64,000 bases of DNA from Deltaproteobacteria bacterium. GTDB taxonomy: Bacteria > Desulfobacterota > GWC2-55-46. A program made the translations under genes and the position numbers. The stretch covers positions 1-64,000 of the forward strand of contig JACOUO010000001.1 in assembly GCA_016177845.1 (NCBI GenBank). The letters are read 5' to 3'. Shown here piece by piece: positions 52,996 to 62,862 of the stretch. Position 1 is the first letter of the stretch; every line of letters starts with the position of its first letter. The notes under the pieces are model-generated. The model had not been told where the DNA came from. It did not search any database and saw nothing but the letters and a program-made list of their open reading frames with translations.

Positions 52996-54648
52996 ATGAG
53001 CAGCGGATATACACCGGCTCTGATGGAGCTGATAAAAAAAGTTGAGGCCACAAGGCCTGCCCGAGTTGAAAAAGCAAGGAAGGGTGAACACTTCCCGGCC
53101 CTCACGATGGAGCAGAGGCAGGAGTGGCTCAAAAAATACCACCCCGACTACAAGAACGACGGCAGACGCCAGGTAATAGTAGGGCCGAACAAGGGCACAG
53201 TGCTCCCCGAAGAGGTCGCAAGCCTCCTTGAGTCAAAGAGCAGGATAAACCCCGCTAACTTTGACCTTTCAAGGGCGGACTATACAACAGACCTCCTCGT
53301 AATAGGCGCGGGCGGCGCAGGCACAGCCGCTGCCTTGGCTGCGCAGGAAGCAGGCCTTAAGGTATTAATCTCAACCAAGCTTCGCCATGGCGATTCAAAT
53401 ACAGTAATGGCAGAGGGCGGAATACAGGCCGCTGACCAGGAAGGCGACTCCCCGTATTTCCATTATCTTGATGTCATAGGCGGAGGACATTTCAGCAATC
53501 AGCCTGAGCTGGTCGCTGCAATGACAAATGACGCGCCTTTAATCATCCACTGGCTTGAGAGCCTTGGAATGATGTTTGATAAGATGCCTGACGGACGCAT
53601 GAAGGTAAGGCACGGCGGCGGCACAAGCAGGAAGAGGATGCATTCAGCCGGCGACATGACAGGCGCCGAGATAATGAGGGTCGTCAGGGACGAAGCGAGA
53701 AACCGCACCAATGATATAAAGCTGCTTGAGTTCACACCGGCTGTGGAGATACTGCTTGATGAGAATGGCAGGGCCGCAGGCGCGGTATTATATAACCTCG
53801 AAACAAAGGAATACTACATCGTAAGGGCAAAGGCGGTACTTATCGCCACAGGCGGCTTCGGAAGGCTCCACATACAGGGCTTCCCGACAACAAACCACTA
53901 TGGCGCAACCGCTGACGGCTGCGTAATGGCATACAGGGCAGGAGTAAGACTTCAGGACATGGATTCCACCCAGTACCATCCCACAGGGGCAATATTCCCT
54001 GAGCAGAATGTAGGGCTTCTCATTACTGAGAAGGTCAGGGGCCTTGGCGCACAGCTTTTAAATACCGAGGGCGAGCAGTTCTGTTTCCCGCTTGAACCGA
54101 GGGATGTTGAATCAGCATGCGTAATCAGGGAATGCCTTGAGATAGGAAAGGGCATTGTAACACCCACAGGCAGGTTCGGCGTGTGGCTTGACTCCCCGAT
54201 GATAGACATGCTCCACGGCGAGGGAACCGTAAGAAAAGAGCTTCCGGCAAAGTATATCCAGTTCAAGCGTTACGATATCGATATAAGCAAGGTCCCGATG
54301 CTCATATATCCGACACTCCATTACCAGAACGGCGGTATAGCCATAAACGAGTGGTCAGAGACATCTGTAGAAGGTCTTTTCAGCGCAGGCGAGGTCGCAG
54401 GCGGAGTCCACGGCAGAAACAGGCTCATGGGCAACTCCCTCCTTGATGTCCTTGTCTTCGGAAGAAGGGCAGGCATCAGGGCAGCCGAGTACGCAAAGGG
54501 CAACAATCCGAGCGGCAAGGTAACTCTCAGCCATGTAGATAACTTCAATAAAGAGATAGACAAGGCAGGCATCAAAGACCCCGGTGTCGGGCCGATCCTG
54601 TTGCCTGATTATGCCCCTGACCATGTCAGGGAGAGGCAGGTAGGCTGA
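52996..54648 (+). CDS. Fumarate reductase/SDH-like flavoprotein, divergent
   Basis: The 550-aa protein has about 95 N-terminal residues not usual in SdhA, then the FAD-binding Rossmann fold LLVIGAGGAGTAAALAAQEAG, the covalent-FAD-type region AEGGIQAADQEGD, SRKRMHSAGDMTG, VLIATGGFGRLHIQGFPTTNHYGATADG, STQYHPTGAIFPEQNVGLLITEKVRG (substrate) and FSAGEVAGGVHGRNRLMGNSLLDVLVFGRRAG. The catalytic HPTG and Arg-containing segments are kept. It is not the same lineage as the SdhA at 60185. Fumarate reductase or another 2-ene/2-ol oxidoreductase is possible. GGAGGAAAG precedes ATG 52996... last gene before the terminator. Confidence 0.85.
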   Translation: MSSGYTPALMELIKKVEATRPARVEKARKGEHFPALTMEQRQEWLKKYHPDYKNDGRRQVIVGPNKGTVLPEEVASLLESKSRINPANFDLSRADYTTDLLVIGAGGAGTAAALAAQEAGLKVLISTKLRHGDSNTVMAEGGIQAADQEGDSPYFHYLDVIGGGHFSNQPELVAAMTNDAPLIIHWLESLGMMFDKMPDGRMKVRHGGGTSRKRMHSAGDMTGAEIMRVVRDEARNRTNDIKLLEFTPAVEILLDENGRAAGAVLYNLETKEYYIVRAKAVLIATGGFGRLHIQGFPTTNHYGATADGCVMAYRAGVRLQDMDSTQYHPTGAIFPEQNVGLLITEKVRGLGAQLLNTEGEQFCFPLEPRDVESACVIRECLEIGKGIVTPTGRFGVWLDSPMIDMLHGEGTVRKELPAKYIQFKRYDIDISKVPMLIYPTLHYQNGGIAINEWSETSVEGLFSAGEVAGGVHGRNRLMGNSLLDVLVFGRRAGIRAAEYAKGNNPSGKVTLSHVDNFNKEIDKAGIKDPGVGPILLPDYAPDHVRERQVG

Positions 54649-54666
54649 TTTATTTTGTCCCTTTAA

Positions 54667-54697
54667 GGGCGGGCGCTTTTTGGCCCGCCTTTTTTTT
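54667..54697 (+). terminator. Terminator of the mdh-fum-hdr-flx operon
   Basis: GGGCGGGC and GCCCGCC form a stem with loop GCTTTTTG followed by nine Ts, 18 bases past the stop codon. Confidence 0.9.
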
Positions 54698-54828
54698 GGT
54701 TTTTTGTTCCGGGCCGGCTCATTTGCCTGGATTCGGCAGGTAGTTAAAAAAGCTTGTAACGCACCCTTCATTTAAATAAAATACATCTTATTAAAATAAA
54801 ACAATACGGATTCTGGAGGGCACTCTTA

Positions 54829-55998
54829 ATGAACATTCATGAGTACCAGGCAAAACAGATACTCGCCAAGTTCGGCGTGGCTGTGCCGAAGAGCAAGATC
54901 GCTTTCACGCCGTCTGAGGCTGAGGAGATCTCACAGGAGTTTCTGGGAGAAGGCAAACCTGTCTGTGTCGTAAAGGCGCAGATACATGCCGGAGGAAGGG
55001 GAAAGGCAGGCGGAGTAAAGCTTGCGAAGAGCAGGGAAGATGTAGCGAATTTTTCCAGAGAACTTCTGGGCAAAATCCTTGTCACGCACCAGACAGGGCC
55101 TCAGGGCAAGGAAGTAAAAAAGGTATTGATAGAAGAAGGCTGCCAGATAGACAGGGAGCTTTACCTCGGAATGGTCGTTGACAGGGCAACGCACAAGGTC
55201 TGCCTGATGGCCTCGACAGAGGGCGGCATGGAGATCGAGGAAGTAGCCGCAAAGACCCCTGAGAAGATTCTTAAAGAGTACATCGACCCGGCTGTGGGCT
55301 TCATACCCTTTCAGGGCAGAAAGATTGCCTTTGCGCTCGGTATCGATAAGGCGCTTGTAAATAAGGCTGTAAAGTTCATGACAGGCCTTTATAACGCGTT
55401 TGTCTCCTGCGACTGCTCAATGGCGGAGATAAACCCGCTCGTAGTCACAAAAGGCGGGGACATCATGGCGCTTGACGCAAAGATTTCATTTGATGATAAC
55501 GCCCTTTTCAGGCACAAGGACATAGAGGGCATGAGGGACCTCGATGAAGAGGACCCCAAGGAAGTAGCCGCTTCACGCTTCAACCTCAACTATGTCTCCC
55601 TTGACGGCAACATAGGCTGCATGGTAAACGGAGCAGGCCTTGCAATGGCCACAATGGACATGATAAAGCTCTCCGGCGGAAGCCCCGCCAACTTCCTTGA
55701 CGTAGGCGGCGGAGCCAACAAGGAACAGGTAACAGCGGCCTTCAAGATAATCATGTCAGACCCGAATGTCAAAGCCGTGCTCGTCAATATCTTCGGCGGC
55801 ATCATGAGGTGCGACATCATCGCGGAAGGCATTATCGCAGCAGCAAAGGATGTAGGCATAAAGGTGCCGCTCGTAGTAAGGCTTCAGGGCACAAATGTCG
55901 ACCAGGGCAGGAAGCTTCTCGCGGACTCAGGCCTCAATATCATCACCGCTGACAAGATGGACGAGGCTGCTCAGAAGGTCGTTGCCGCCACAAAGTAA
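54829..55998 (+). CDS. sucC: Succinyl-CoA synthetase, beta subunit
   Basis: The 389-aa ATP-grasp protein begins [21 protein letters not shown]. Other landmarks: [22 protein letters not shown] (nucleotide), [23 protein letters not shown], and [16 protein letters not shown] near the CoA/phosphate site. Length matches the family. It pairs with sucD 89 bases downstream. CTGGAGGG precedes ATG 54829. The reaction is reversible, so succinyl-CoA can be made (reductive) or used (oxidative). Confidence 0.97.
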   Translation: MNIHEYQAKQILAKFGVAVPKSKIAFTPSEAEEISQEFLGEGKPVCVVKAQIHAGGRGKAGGVKLAKSREDVANFSRELLGKILVTHQTGPQGKEVKKVLIEEGCQIDRELYLGMVVDRATHKVCLMASTEGGMEIEEVAAKTPEKILKEYIDPAVGFIPFQGRKIAFALGIDKALVNKAVKFMTGLYNAFVSCDCSMAEINPLVVTKGGDIMALDAKISFDDNALFRHKDIEGMRDLDEEDPKEVAASRFNLNYVSLDGNIGCMVNGAGLAMATMDMIKLSGGSPANFLDVGGGANKEQVTAAFKIIMSDPNVKAVLVNIFGGIMRCDIIAEGIIAAAKDVGIKVPLVVRLQGTNVDQGRKLLADSGLNIITADKMDEAAQKVVAATK

Positions 55999-56087
55999 AA
56001 TGAACCCTCGCCTGGGCTTGATATCCCCAGGGTTTTTGGAGAACGCAGTAAATAAATTGAATGAAACCCCTCGGAGGTTTTGGTTAA

Positions 56088-56966
56088 ATGAGCATATTGA
56101 TAAATAAAAATACAAAAGTAATCTGCCAGGGCATCACGGGCGAGCAGGGTACATTCCATACCCGCCAGATGGTTGCCTACGGCACAAAGATGGTCGGCGG
56201 AGTAACGCCGGGCAAAGGCGGTACAAATGTCGACGGCATCCCTGTATTCGATACCGTCGATGAGGCTGCTAAAAAGACAGGCGCTGACGCATCCGTCATC
56301 TATGTCCCCGCGGCTTTCGCGGCAGACGCGATAATGGAAGCGGTGGACGCGGGAATAGGGCTTGTGATCTGCATTACCGAGGGCATCCCTGTGCTTGATA
56401 TGGTAAGGGTAAGGACATTCATGAGGGGCACAAAATCAAGGCTGGTAGGCCCGAACTGCCCAGGTGTCATCACACCTGATGAATGCAAGATAGGCATCAT
56501 GCCAGGCCATATCCATAAGGCAGGCTCTATCGGCGTAGTATCCAGAAGCGGCACCCTGACCTATGAGGCGGTTGACCAGCTCACAAGGCTCGGCCTCGGG
56601 CAGACAACATGCGTCGGCATCGGCGGAGACCCGGTAAACGGCACCAACTTCATAGATGTGCTTGAGCTCTTCCAGCAGGACCCCGACACGCAGGGCATCG
56701 TAATGATAGGCGAGATAGGCGGAAGCGCAGAGGAAGAGGCAGCGGACTTTATCAGGAAGAATGTCACAAAGCCTGTTGTAGGCTACATAGCAGGCGTGAC
56801 CGCCCCCAAGGGCAAGAGGATGGGGCACGCCGGAGCCATCATCTCAGGCGGCAAAGGCACAGCCGATGAGAAGATGGAAGCCATGCAGGCCGCGGGCATC
56901 AGGGTCACCAGGAGCACCGCCGAGATAGGTAAAACTATGTTGGAAGTCCTCCAGAAGGTATGCTAA
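56088..56966 (+). CDS. sucD: Succinyl-CoA synthetase, alpha subunit
   Basis: The 292-aa protein has a CoA-binding N-terminus ([27 protein letters not shown]), [33 protein letters not shown] and the phosphohistidine in [15 protein letters not shown]. All active-site pieces are present. CTCGGAGG precedes ATG 56088. It is followed 118 bases later by the kor genes, which supply or consume its succinyl-CoA. Confidence 0.97.
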   Translation: MSILINKNTKVICQGITGEQGTFHTRQMVAYGTKMVGGVTPGKGGTNVDGIPVFDTVDEAAKKTGADASVIYVPAAFAADAIMEAVDAGIGLVICITEGIPVLDMVRVRTFMRGTKSRLVGPNCPGVITPDECKIGIMPGHIHKAGSIGVVSRSGTLTYEAVDQLTRLGLGQTTCVGIGGDPVNGTNFIDVLELFQQDPDTQGIVMIGEIGGSAEEEAADFIRKNVTKPVVGYIAGVTAPKGKRMGHAGAIISGGKGTADEKMEAMQAAGIRVTRSTAEIGKTMLEVLQKVC

Positions 56967-57084
56967 GATATTGTATTGACTAACTTTAAGGCTTATGGTA
57001 TTTGTTTGTCCTTAAAAAATTCCGTGCCAATCCTGTCAGCATTGGTTCTAAAGGATAAAGTTCACGGTTCTACATGGAGGGAAC

Positions 57085-57291
57085 ATGTCTGAGGCGGCTG
57101 TAAAGAAACTGCCAAGAATAGTCATAAATGAAAAATTCTGCAAGGGCTGCAGCATATGCATTGATTTCTGCCCTACCGATGTGCTGGAACTCAAAGGCAA
57201 CTGTGTCGCCGTAAAAAATCTGGAAGCCTGCACAAGGTGCCAGCTCTGCGACCTAAGGTGCCCGGACTTCGCAATACAGGTCTTTGATTGA
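57085..57291 (+). CDS. korD: 2-oxoglutarate:ferredoxin oxidoreductase, ferredoxin-like delta subunit
   Basis: The 68-aa 2[4Fe-4S] ferredoxin-like protein has CKGCSICIDFCP and CTRCQLCDLRCP, the standard spacing. It lies 45 bases ahead of the alpha subunit, as in four-subunit Kor and Vor enzymes. It receives electrons from the beta-subunit clusters and reduces or oxidises ferredoxin. ATGGAGGG precedes ATG 57085. Confidence 0.93.
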   Translation: MSEAAVKKLPRIVINEKFCKGCSICIDFCPTDVLELKGNCVAVKNLEACTRCQLCDLRCPDFAIQVFD

Positions 57292-57336
57292 TAATTAAAC
57301 TCAAACTATCTTGGCTCCACAACAGGGGGTTTTTAA

Positions 57337-58467
57337 ATGTCTGAGAAAAAAAAGAAGCTCCTTCAAGGCAATGAGGCATGCGTTGAAGGGGCCATATATG
57401 CCGGCTGTAAATTTTACGCAGGCTATCCTATTACGCCTTCAACGGAAATAGCCGAGGGTATGTCGGTAAGGCTGCCCAAGGTCGGCGGGAAATTCATCCA
57501 GATGGAAGATGAGATCGCCGGCATGGCAGCAACCATCGGCGGCTCGCTCGCAGGTTTTAAATCACTTACGGCCACATCAGGCCCGGGTTTCTCGCTTAAG
57601 CAGGAAGCTTTAGGCTATGCCTGTCTCGCCGAGATACCGTGCGTTATCGTCAATGTCATGAGGGGCGGCCCGTCAACAGGCTATCCTACAGGCCCTTCGC
57701 AGTCTGATATAATGCAGGCCAAATGGGGCACTCACGGAGACCATCCCGCGATTTCAGTGACACCGGCCTATGTTCAGGAAATCCTTACCGAGACAGTAAG
57801 GGCGTTTAACCTTTCCGAAAAATACAGGACACCCGTTGTAGTGCTCTACGATGAGATCGTAGGCCACATGAGGGAGCCGATAACAATCCCCGCACCCGGT
57901 GAGCTTGAGGTAATCGACAGGGCAAAGCCCGACTGCAAGCCTGAGGAATACTTCCCGTACGATGACCGTTATCTCATAGCCCCGCTTGCCCCGTTCGGCA
58001 GCGGTTACAGGTTCCATGTAACAGGCTTGAACCACAAGCAGGACGGTTTTCCCACAAACGATTCAAAGGTGATCCGCGAGAACAACGAAAGGATCATGAG
58101 AAAGATAGAAGACAACAAGGAAGATATCTGGAAGAATGAGGAGATATTCCTTGATGACGCTGAGATAGCTGTATTTGCCATCGGCTCAACCGCAAGGTCA
58201 GCCCGCTTCGCTGTCGAGAAGATGAGGGCAGAGGGCATCAAGGCAGGTCTTTTAAGGCCGCTTACAATCTGGCCGTTCCCTGATAAGGCTGTAAGGGAAC
58301 TTTCAAAGAGGGTAAAGGCCATAATCGTACCTGAGATGAACCTTGGGCAGATGGTCCTTGAGGTCGAACGCTGCAGCAAAGGCGCAGAAGTGCTCGGCAT
58401 CCACAGGGTTGACGGAGAGCCTATAAATCCGGGCCAGATAATCGAAGCTATAAAAAAATTCAAGTAA
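57337..58467 (+). CDS. korA: 2-oxoglutarate:ferredoxin oxidoreductase, alpha subunit
   Basis: The 376-aa protein starts KKKKLLQGNEACVEGAIYAGCKFYAGYPITPSTEIAEGM, the pyrimidine-binding domain of 2-oxoacid:acceptor oxidoreductases. FIQMEDEIAGMAATIGGSLAG and TATSGPGFSLKQEALGYAC (catalytic Thr/Ser region) follow. RGGPSTGYPTGPSQSDIMQAKWG and the insertion with FHVTGLNHKQDGFPTN point to the 2-oxoglutarate subtype. Sits between korD and korB in one operon with sucCD. Confidence 0.93.
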   Translation: MSEKKKKLLQGNEACVEGAIYAGCKFYAGYPITPSTEIAEGMSVRLPKVGGKFIQMEDEIAGMAATIGGSLAGFKSLTATSGPGFSLKQEALGYACLAEIPCVIVNVMRGGPSTGYPTGPSQSDIMQAKWGTHGDHPAISVTPAYVQEILTETVRAFNLSEKYRTPVVVLYDEIVGHMREPITIPAPGELEVIDRAKPDCKPEEYFPYDDRYLIAPLAPFGSGYRFHVTGLNHKQDGFPTNDSKVIRENNERIMRKIEDNKEDIWKNEEIFLDDAEIAVFAIGSTARSARFAVEKMRAEGIKAGLLRPLTIWPFPDKAVRELSKRVKAIIVPEMNLGQMVLEVERCSKGAEVLGIHRVDGEPINPGQIIEAIKKFK

Positions 58468-58494
58468 AATAGAGTACATCCACGGAGGCTCATT

Positions 58495-59358
58495 ATGTCA
58501 GCACCTGCCGTTACAGAAAAAAAAGAAAAGATAAGCGTGCCTTTTGACTATAACAAGTACTTAAGGCCGAATAAACTGCCTCATATCTGGTGTCCGGGCT
58601 GCGGCCACGGCATCGTACTTAAGGCAATGCTCAGGGCCATACACAATGCCGGCCTTGACCAGGATAAGGTATGCGTAGTGTCCGGTATCGGATGCTCAAG
58701 CAGGACCCCCGGCTATGTTGACTTCAACACCCTCCACACGCTTCACGGAAGGGCGCTTTCATTTGCCACAGGCATAAAGTTCGCCAAGCCGGACATGAAG
58801 GTCATAGTCGTAACAGGCGACGGAGACGCGCTGGCCATCGGAGGAAACCACTTCATCCACACATGCCGCAGGAACATCGACCTTACAGTCCTTGTCTTCA
58901 CAAACGCCACATACGGAATGACCGGCGGGCAGTATTCACCGACTACCCCAATCGGCTCACAGGCAACAACAAGCCGCTACGGTTCAATCGAGCCTCCCTT
59001 TGACGCCTGCGAGATGGCAAAGGCGGCAGGAGCGACATTTGTGGCAAGGGGCACAGCCTACCATACGCTTGAGCTGGAAAAGACCATACTTGAGGCGATA
59101 AACCACAAGGGAACTTCGGTAGTCGATATCATCGATGCGTGCCCGACATACTTTGGCCGCATGAACAAGTATAAGAGCGCCACCCACATGATGGAAGTTA
59201 TCGAGAAGGACGGCACGGTAAATGTGAAGCAGGCAGATAAGCTCCCTCCCGAGAAGGTACAGGGCAAGGCCTTAAGGGGCGTGCTCCATAAGGTAGAGCG
59301 TCCCGAATACTGCGAACAGTATGAATCACTCATCATGGAAAAGGCTAAAGGAAAATAA
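58495..59358 (+). CDS. korB: 2-oxoglutarate:ferredoxin oxidoreductase, beta subunit
   Basis: The 287-aa TPP-binding subunit has LPHIWCPGCGHGIVLKA with SGIGCSSR (cluster Cys), VVTGDGDALAIGGNHFIHTCRRN (TPP/Mg motif), and NATYGMTGGQYSPTTPIG. Together with korA it cleaves or makes 2-oxoglutarate from succinyl-CoA, CO2 and reduced ferredoxin. CGGAGGCTC precedes ATG 58495. Confidence 0.94.
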   Translation: MSAPAVTEKKEKISVPFDYNKYLRPNKLPHIWCPGCGHGIVLKAMLRAIHNAGLDQDKVCVVSGIGCSSRTPGYVDFNTLHTLHGRALSFATGIKFAKPDMKVIVVTGDGDALAIGGNHFIHTCRRNIDLTVLVFTNATYGMTGGQYSPTTPIGSQATTSRYGSIEPPFDACEMAKAAGATFVARGTAYHTLELEKTILEAINHKGTSVVDIIDACPTYFGRMNKYKSATHMMEVIEKDGTVNVKQADKLPPEKVQGKALRGVLHKVERPEYCEQYESLIMEKAKGK

Positions 59359-59420
59359 GAGGCCGCTACAGCAGTACGGAATTCCGTACGAAAGCGGCAT
59401 TAACGGAGGCTTCGGAGAAA

Positions 59421-59966
59421 ATGAGCGAAAGATATGAAATCCGTTTCAGCGGATCAGGCGGTCAGGGAATGATTCTTGCCGGCATCATCATGGCAGAGGC
59501 CGCGGCGATATATGGCGACAAGAACGCTGTCCAGAGCCAGTCATACGGCCCTGAGTCAAGGGGCGGCGCAAGCAAGGCTGAGGTCATCATCAGCGGCAGC
59601 CCGATCGACTACCCGAAGGCGACAGCCATTGACTGCATGCTCGCGATGACGCAGGAAGCATGCACAAAGTACCACTACGATGTAAAAGAAGGCGGAATAC
59701 TTCTTATTGACTCTGAAGAAGTGAAAAATGTGCCGCAGGGCAAGTTCAAGCTCCTGAGCTATCCGATTATAGGCACAGCGAGGGAAGAGCTTGGCAAGAC
59801 AATCGTTGCCAACATCATCTCCCTTGGCATGATAACCGAGCTTACAGGCATTGTCCCCCATGAGGCAATTGAAAAGGCAGTCCTTTCAAGGGTGCCTGCA
59901 GCATTCCTCGACCTGAACAAGAAGGCCCTTGAAATTGGTTTTGACAGGGCAAGCAAGTTAAAGTAA
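59421..59966 (+). CDS. korC: 2-oxoglutarate:ferredoxin oxidoreductase, gamma subunit
   Basis: The 181-aa protein has EIRFSGSGGQGMILAGIIMAEAAA, SQSYGPESRGGASKAEVIIS and DCMLAMTQEACTKY, standard for the gamma (CoA-binding) subunits. It completes the korDABC set. GAGGCTTCGG precedes ATG 59421. A terminator follows within 20 bases. Confidence 0.93.
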   Translation: MSERYEIRFSGSGGQGMILAGIIMAEAAAIYGDKNAVQSQSYGPESRGGASKAEVIISGSPIDYPKATAIDCMLAMTQEACTKYHYDVKEGGILLIDSEEVKNVPQGKFKLLSYPIIGTAREELGKTIVANIISLGMITELTGIVPHEAIEKAVLSRVPAAFLDLNKKALEIGFDRASKLK

Positions 59967-59979
59967 TAAATTCAGATTA

Positions 59980-60011
59980 AAGGGCCGGCCCTTCAAAGGG
60001 CCGGCCTTTTC
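59980..60011 (+). terminator. Terminator of the sucCD-korDABC operon
   Basis: AAAGGGCCGGCC-CTTCAAA-GGGCCGGCCTTTT forms a strong stem with a short T-run. Confidence 0.85.
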
Positions 60012-60184
60012 AGTTTGGCCCGTCAGCATTTTCTGTCCCGTTCCCGCAGTTTTTTTTTAAAATCCAGTTTCCCTTTTTGAATTCAATACTCCCTAAATTG
60101 ACGAACTAAAGTATTGCTGATAAGATAAATTCTATGTCTTGGAATCTTCCATTTCAGTAAAAACCCTGATTAACGGAGGCTTAT

Positions 60185-61855
60185 CTGGTTACGCATGATG
60201 TCATAGTGGTGGGCGCCGGACTTGCCGGCATGAGGGCCGCGATAGAGGCTGCCCGTGCAGGGCTCAATGTCGCGGTTGTCACAAAAATATATCCCGTAAG
60301 GAGCCATTCGGTGGCCGCCCAGGGCGGAATAAACGCGGCCCTTAAAGAGACCGATTCCTGGGAAGCCCATATGTTCGATACCATTAAAGGGAGCGATTAC
60401 CTTGGGGACCAGGACGCGATAGAGGCGCTCTGCAAAGAGGCCCCCTCTGACATAATGGAGCTGGAGAGGATGGGCGCGATATTCAGCCGTGACGCGCACG
60501 GCCATATTGCCCAGAGGCCATTCGGGGGCGCAGGGTATCCGCGCACCTGCTATCTTGCCGACAGGACAGGCCACAGCCTTCTCCATGTCATGTTTGAGCA
60601 GTTAATGAAGCATGGCATCTATGTTTACGACGAATGGCATGTAGTAAAGCTTGTAGCAGAGGATAATATCTCAAAGGGAGTAATAGCTATTGAACTGAGC
60701 ACAGGAAAGCTCCACCGCCTGCATTCAAAGGCAACTATTATCGCTACGGGCGGCTACGGCAGGGTCTATAAGACCACCACTAACGCCCTTTCATCCACTG
60801 GTGACGGCATGGCGCTTGCGCTAAATGCAGGGGTAGATTTGATGGATATGGAGTTTGTCCAGTTCCACCCCACGGTACTGCCGAGGACAGGGATATTGAT
60901 GACAGAGGGCGCAAGGGGAGAAGGAGGTTTTCTCCTTAACTCCAAGGGCGAGAGGTTCATGGAGAAGTATGCCCCAAAGGTAAAAGAGCTTGCAAGCAGG
61001 GATGTTGTGAGCAGGGCTGAACAGACAGAGATAGAAGAAGGCAGGGGAGTGAACGGCTGCGTGCTTCTTGACCTTCGCCACCTTGGCGCGAAGAAGATAA
61101 ATGAGAGGCTCTCGCAGATAAAAGACCTTGCCATAAATTTTTCAGGCGTAAACCCCATTGAAGAACCTGTGCCTGTAAAGCCGGGCGCGCATTACTCAAT
61201 GGGCGGTATAGCCACTGATAATGACGGGGGCACAAAGGTAACAGGTCTTTTTGCCGCAGGCGAGGCTGCCTGCGTAAGCGTGCACGGCGCGAACAGGCTT
61301 GGCGGCAATTCACTGCTTGAGACGATAGTATTTGGAAGGCGGGCGGGACTTAAAGCGGCGCAGTTCTGCAAAGACGCAAAACTATACCCTTTTCCCGACA
61401 GGTTCCTGAAAGACGCTTCGCAGGAGGTCGCCGTTATCTATGAGCGTGAGAACGGAGAGTCGATATTCAAAATAAGAAATGAGATGAACGACGCAATGGA
61501 GGCGCACTGCGGTATCTTCCGTGACAGGGACAGGCTCACTAAGGGGTATGATAAGATAAAAGAATTGAAGGAGAGATTTAAAAAAGTATCCCTTACGGAT
61601 AAGAACGATAATTACAATAATGAGCTTCTTCACATCTTTGAGGTCGGGCAGATGCTCGATATCTCAGAGGCGATATTAGTAGGCGCAATCAACAGGCAGG
61701 AGAGCAGGGGCTCGCATTACAGAAGGGACTTTCCGAAGAGGGATGATGAGAACTGGCTCAAGCACACGCTTATCTATAAGGATGGAGAAGAGTTTAAGAT
61801 AAGGTACAGGGATGTAAGGGTGACAAAGTTCAAACCCGAGGAAAGGAAGTATTAG
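60185..61855 (+). CDS. frdA: Fumarate reductase/succinate dehydrogenase flavoprotein subunit
   Basis: I place the start at CTG 60185, since GGAGG (60175-60179) is 5 bases before it and the FAD beta strand ([14 protein letters not shown]) is then complete. Starting at GTG 60206 would lose it and leave no RBS. The 556-aa protein has [14 protein letters not shown] (covalent FAD), [60 protein letters not shown] and [21 protein letters not shown]. It forms a soluble three-part enzyme with the next two genes. Direction (fumarate reduction or succinate oxidation) is not decidable. Confidence 0.93.
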   Translation: MVTHDVIVVGAGLAGMRAAIEAARAGLNVAVVTKIYPVRSHSVAAQGGINAALKETDSWEAHMFDTIKGSDYLGDQDAIEALCKEAPSDIMELERMGAIFSRDAHGHIAQRPFGGAGYPRTCYLADRTGHSLLHVMFEQLMKHGIYVYDEWHVVKLVAEDNISKGVIAIELSTGKLHRLHSKATIIATGGYGRVYKTTTNALSSTGDGMALALNAGVDLMDMEFVQFHPTVLPRTGILMTEGARGEGGFLLNSKGERFMEKYAPKVKELASRDVVSRAEQTEIEEGRGVNGCVLLDLRHLGAKKINERLSQIKDLAINFSGVNPIEEPVPVKPGAHYSMGGIATDNDGGTKVTGLFAAGEAACVSVHGANRLGGNSLLETIVFGRRAGLKAAQFCKDAKLYPFPDRFLKDASQEVAVIYERENGESIFKIRNEMNDAMEAHCGIFRDRDRLTKGYDKIKELKERFKKVSLTDKNDNYNNELLHIFEVGQMLDISEAILVGAINRQESRGSHYRRDFPKRDDENWLKHTLIYKDGEEFKIRYRDVRVTKFKPEERKY

Positions 61856-61886
61856 GCTGCCCAACGACACCTATGCTACGGAATCC

Positions 61887-62861
61887 ATGAAAATCAAATT
61901 CAATATAAGAAGATTCAACCCTGATGACTCGAAACTAAATGAGCCTTATTTTCAGGCTTATGATGTCGAGGTCACAGAGGGAATGACAGTGCTTGAGGCG
62001 CTCCTTAAGATAAACGAGGAGCAGGACCCCACGCTCGCTTTCAGAAAATCGTGCAGGTCCGCGATATGCGGCTCCTGCGCCATGAAGGTAAACGGCTTTT
62101 CAAAACTGACCTGCAGCCTTCAGGTAATACCTGAATATAAGAAAAAAGGCAGGATGGTCATAGAGCCTCTTGCCAACCATAAGCAGGTCAAAGACCTTGT
62201 GGTTGACCTGAACCCTTTCTGGAAAAAGATAGAGAAGGTAACGCCTTATCTTACCCCTATGGATAAGGAGCATGAGGAGAGGTCGGTATCAGAGGAAGAT
62301 GAGAAGACGATTGACCAGAGCCAGAGATGCATCATGTGCGGCTGCTGCAACTCCGAATGCAATGCCCTTGAGATAGACTCTAAATTCATCGCGCCTGCGG
62401 CATTGGCCAAGGCGTGGCGGTTTGTGGGCGATGTCAGAGAGGGAGATAAAAAGAAAAGGCTTGAGCGCTTAAGCGAAGAGCACGGCATGTGGGACTGTGT
62501 AAGGTGCATACACTGCACGCAGTACTGCCCGAAGGATGTAGCGCCTTTGAAGCAGATAGAGATGCTCCGCTCCTCAGCAATGAAGGCAGGCATACTTGAT
62601 AACCCGGGCGCCAAGCATGTGGAGGCAATGGCTGATTCAGTGAGAAGGGTAGGCAGGCTCGATGAGGCTGCAATGACATTTAAGACACTTGGTTTTTTAA
62701 GGTCGATAGGCATGATACCTTTCGGGCTTAAGATGGAGCTGCACGGCAAGATGCCTCTGCCCATCCTCTTCCCGAAGATAGAAAAGATAGAGGAAGTTAA
62801 AAAGATATACGAAGAGGCGGCAAAACAAGGGACTGAGCAGGAAAAGAAAAAGGAAGAATAA
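61887..62861 (+). CDS. frdB: Fumarate reductase/succinate dehydrogenase iron-sulfur subunit
   Basis: The 324-aa protein has an N-terminal [2Fe-2S] domain (FRKSCRSAICGSCAMKVNGFSKLTC) and two [4Fe-4S]/[3Fe-4S] motifs: CIMCGCCNSECNALE and CVRCIHCTQYCPKDVAPLKQIE. At 324 aa it is longer than typical SdhB (about 240). The extra C-terminal 70 residues are helical and charged. ATG 61887 lies 31 bases after frdA. It is followed with 1 base gap by the CCG subunit. Confidence 0.94.
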   Translation: MKIKFNIRRFNPDDSKLNEPYFQAYDVEVTEGMTVLEALLKINEEQDPTLAFRKSCRSAICGSCAMKVNGFSKLTCSLQVIPEYKKKGRMVIEPLANHKQVKDLVVDLNPFWKKIEKVTPYLTPMDKEHEERSVSEEDEKTIDQSQRCIMCGCCNSECNALEIDSKFIAPAALAKAWRFVGDVREGDKKKRLERLSEEHGMWDCVRCIHCTQYCPKDVAPLKQIEMLRSSAMKAGILDNPGAKHVEAMADSVRRVGRLDEAAMTFKTLGFLRSIGMIPFGLKMELHGKMPLPILFPKIEKIEEVKKIYEEAAKQGTEQEKKKEE

Positions 62862-62862
62862 A

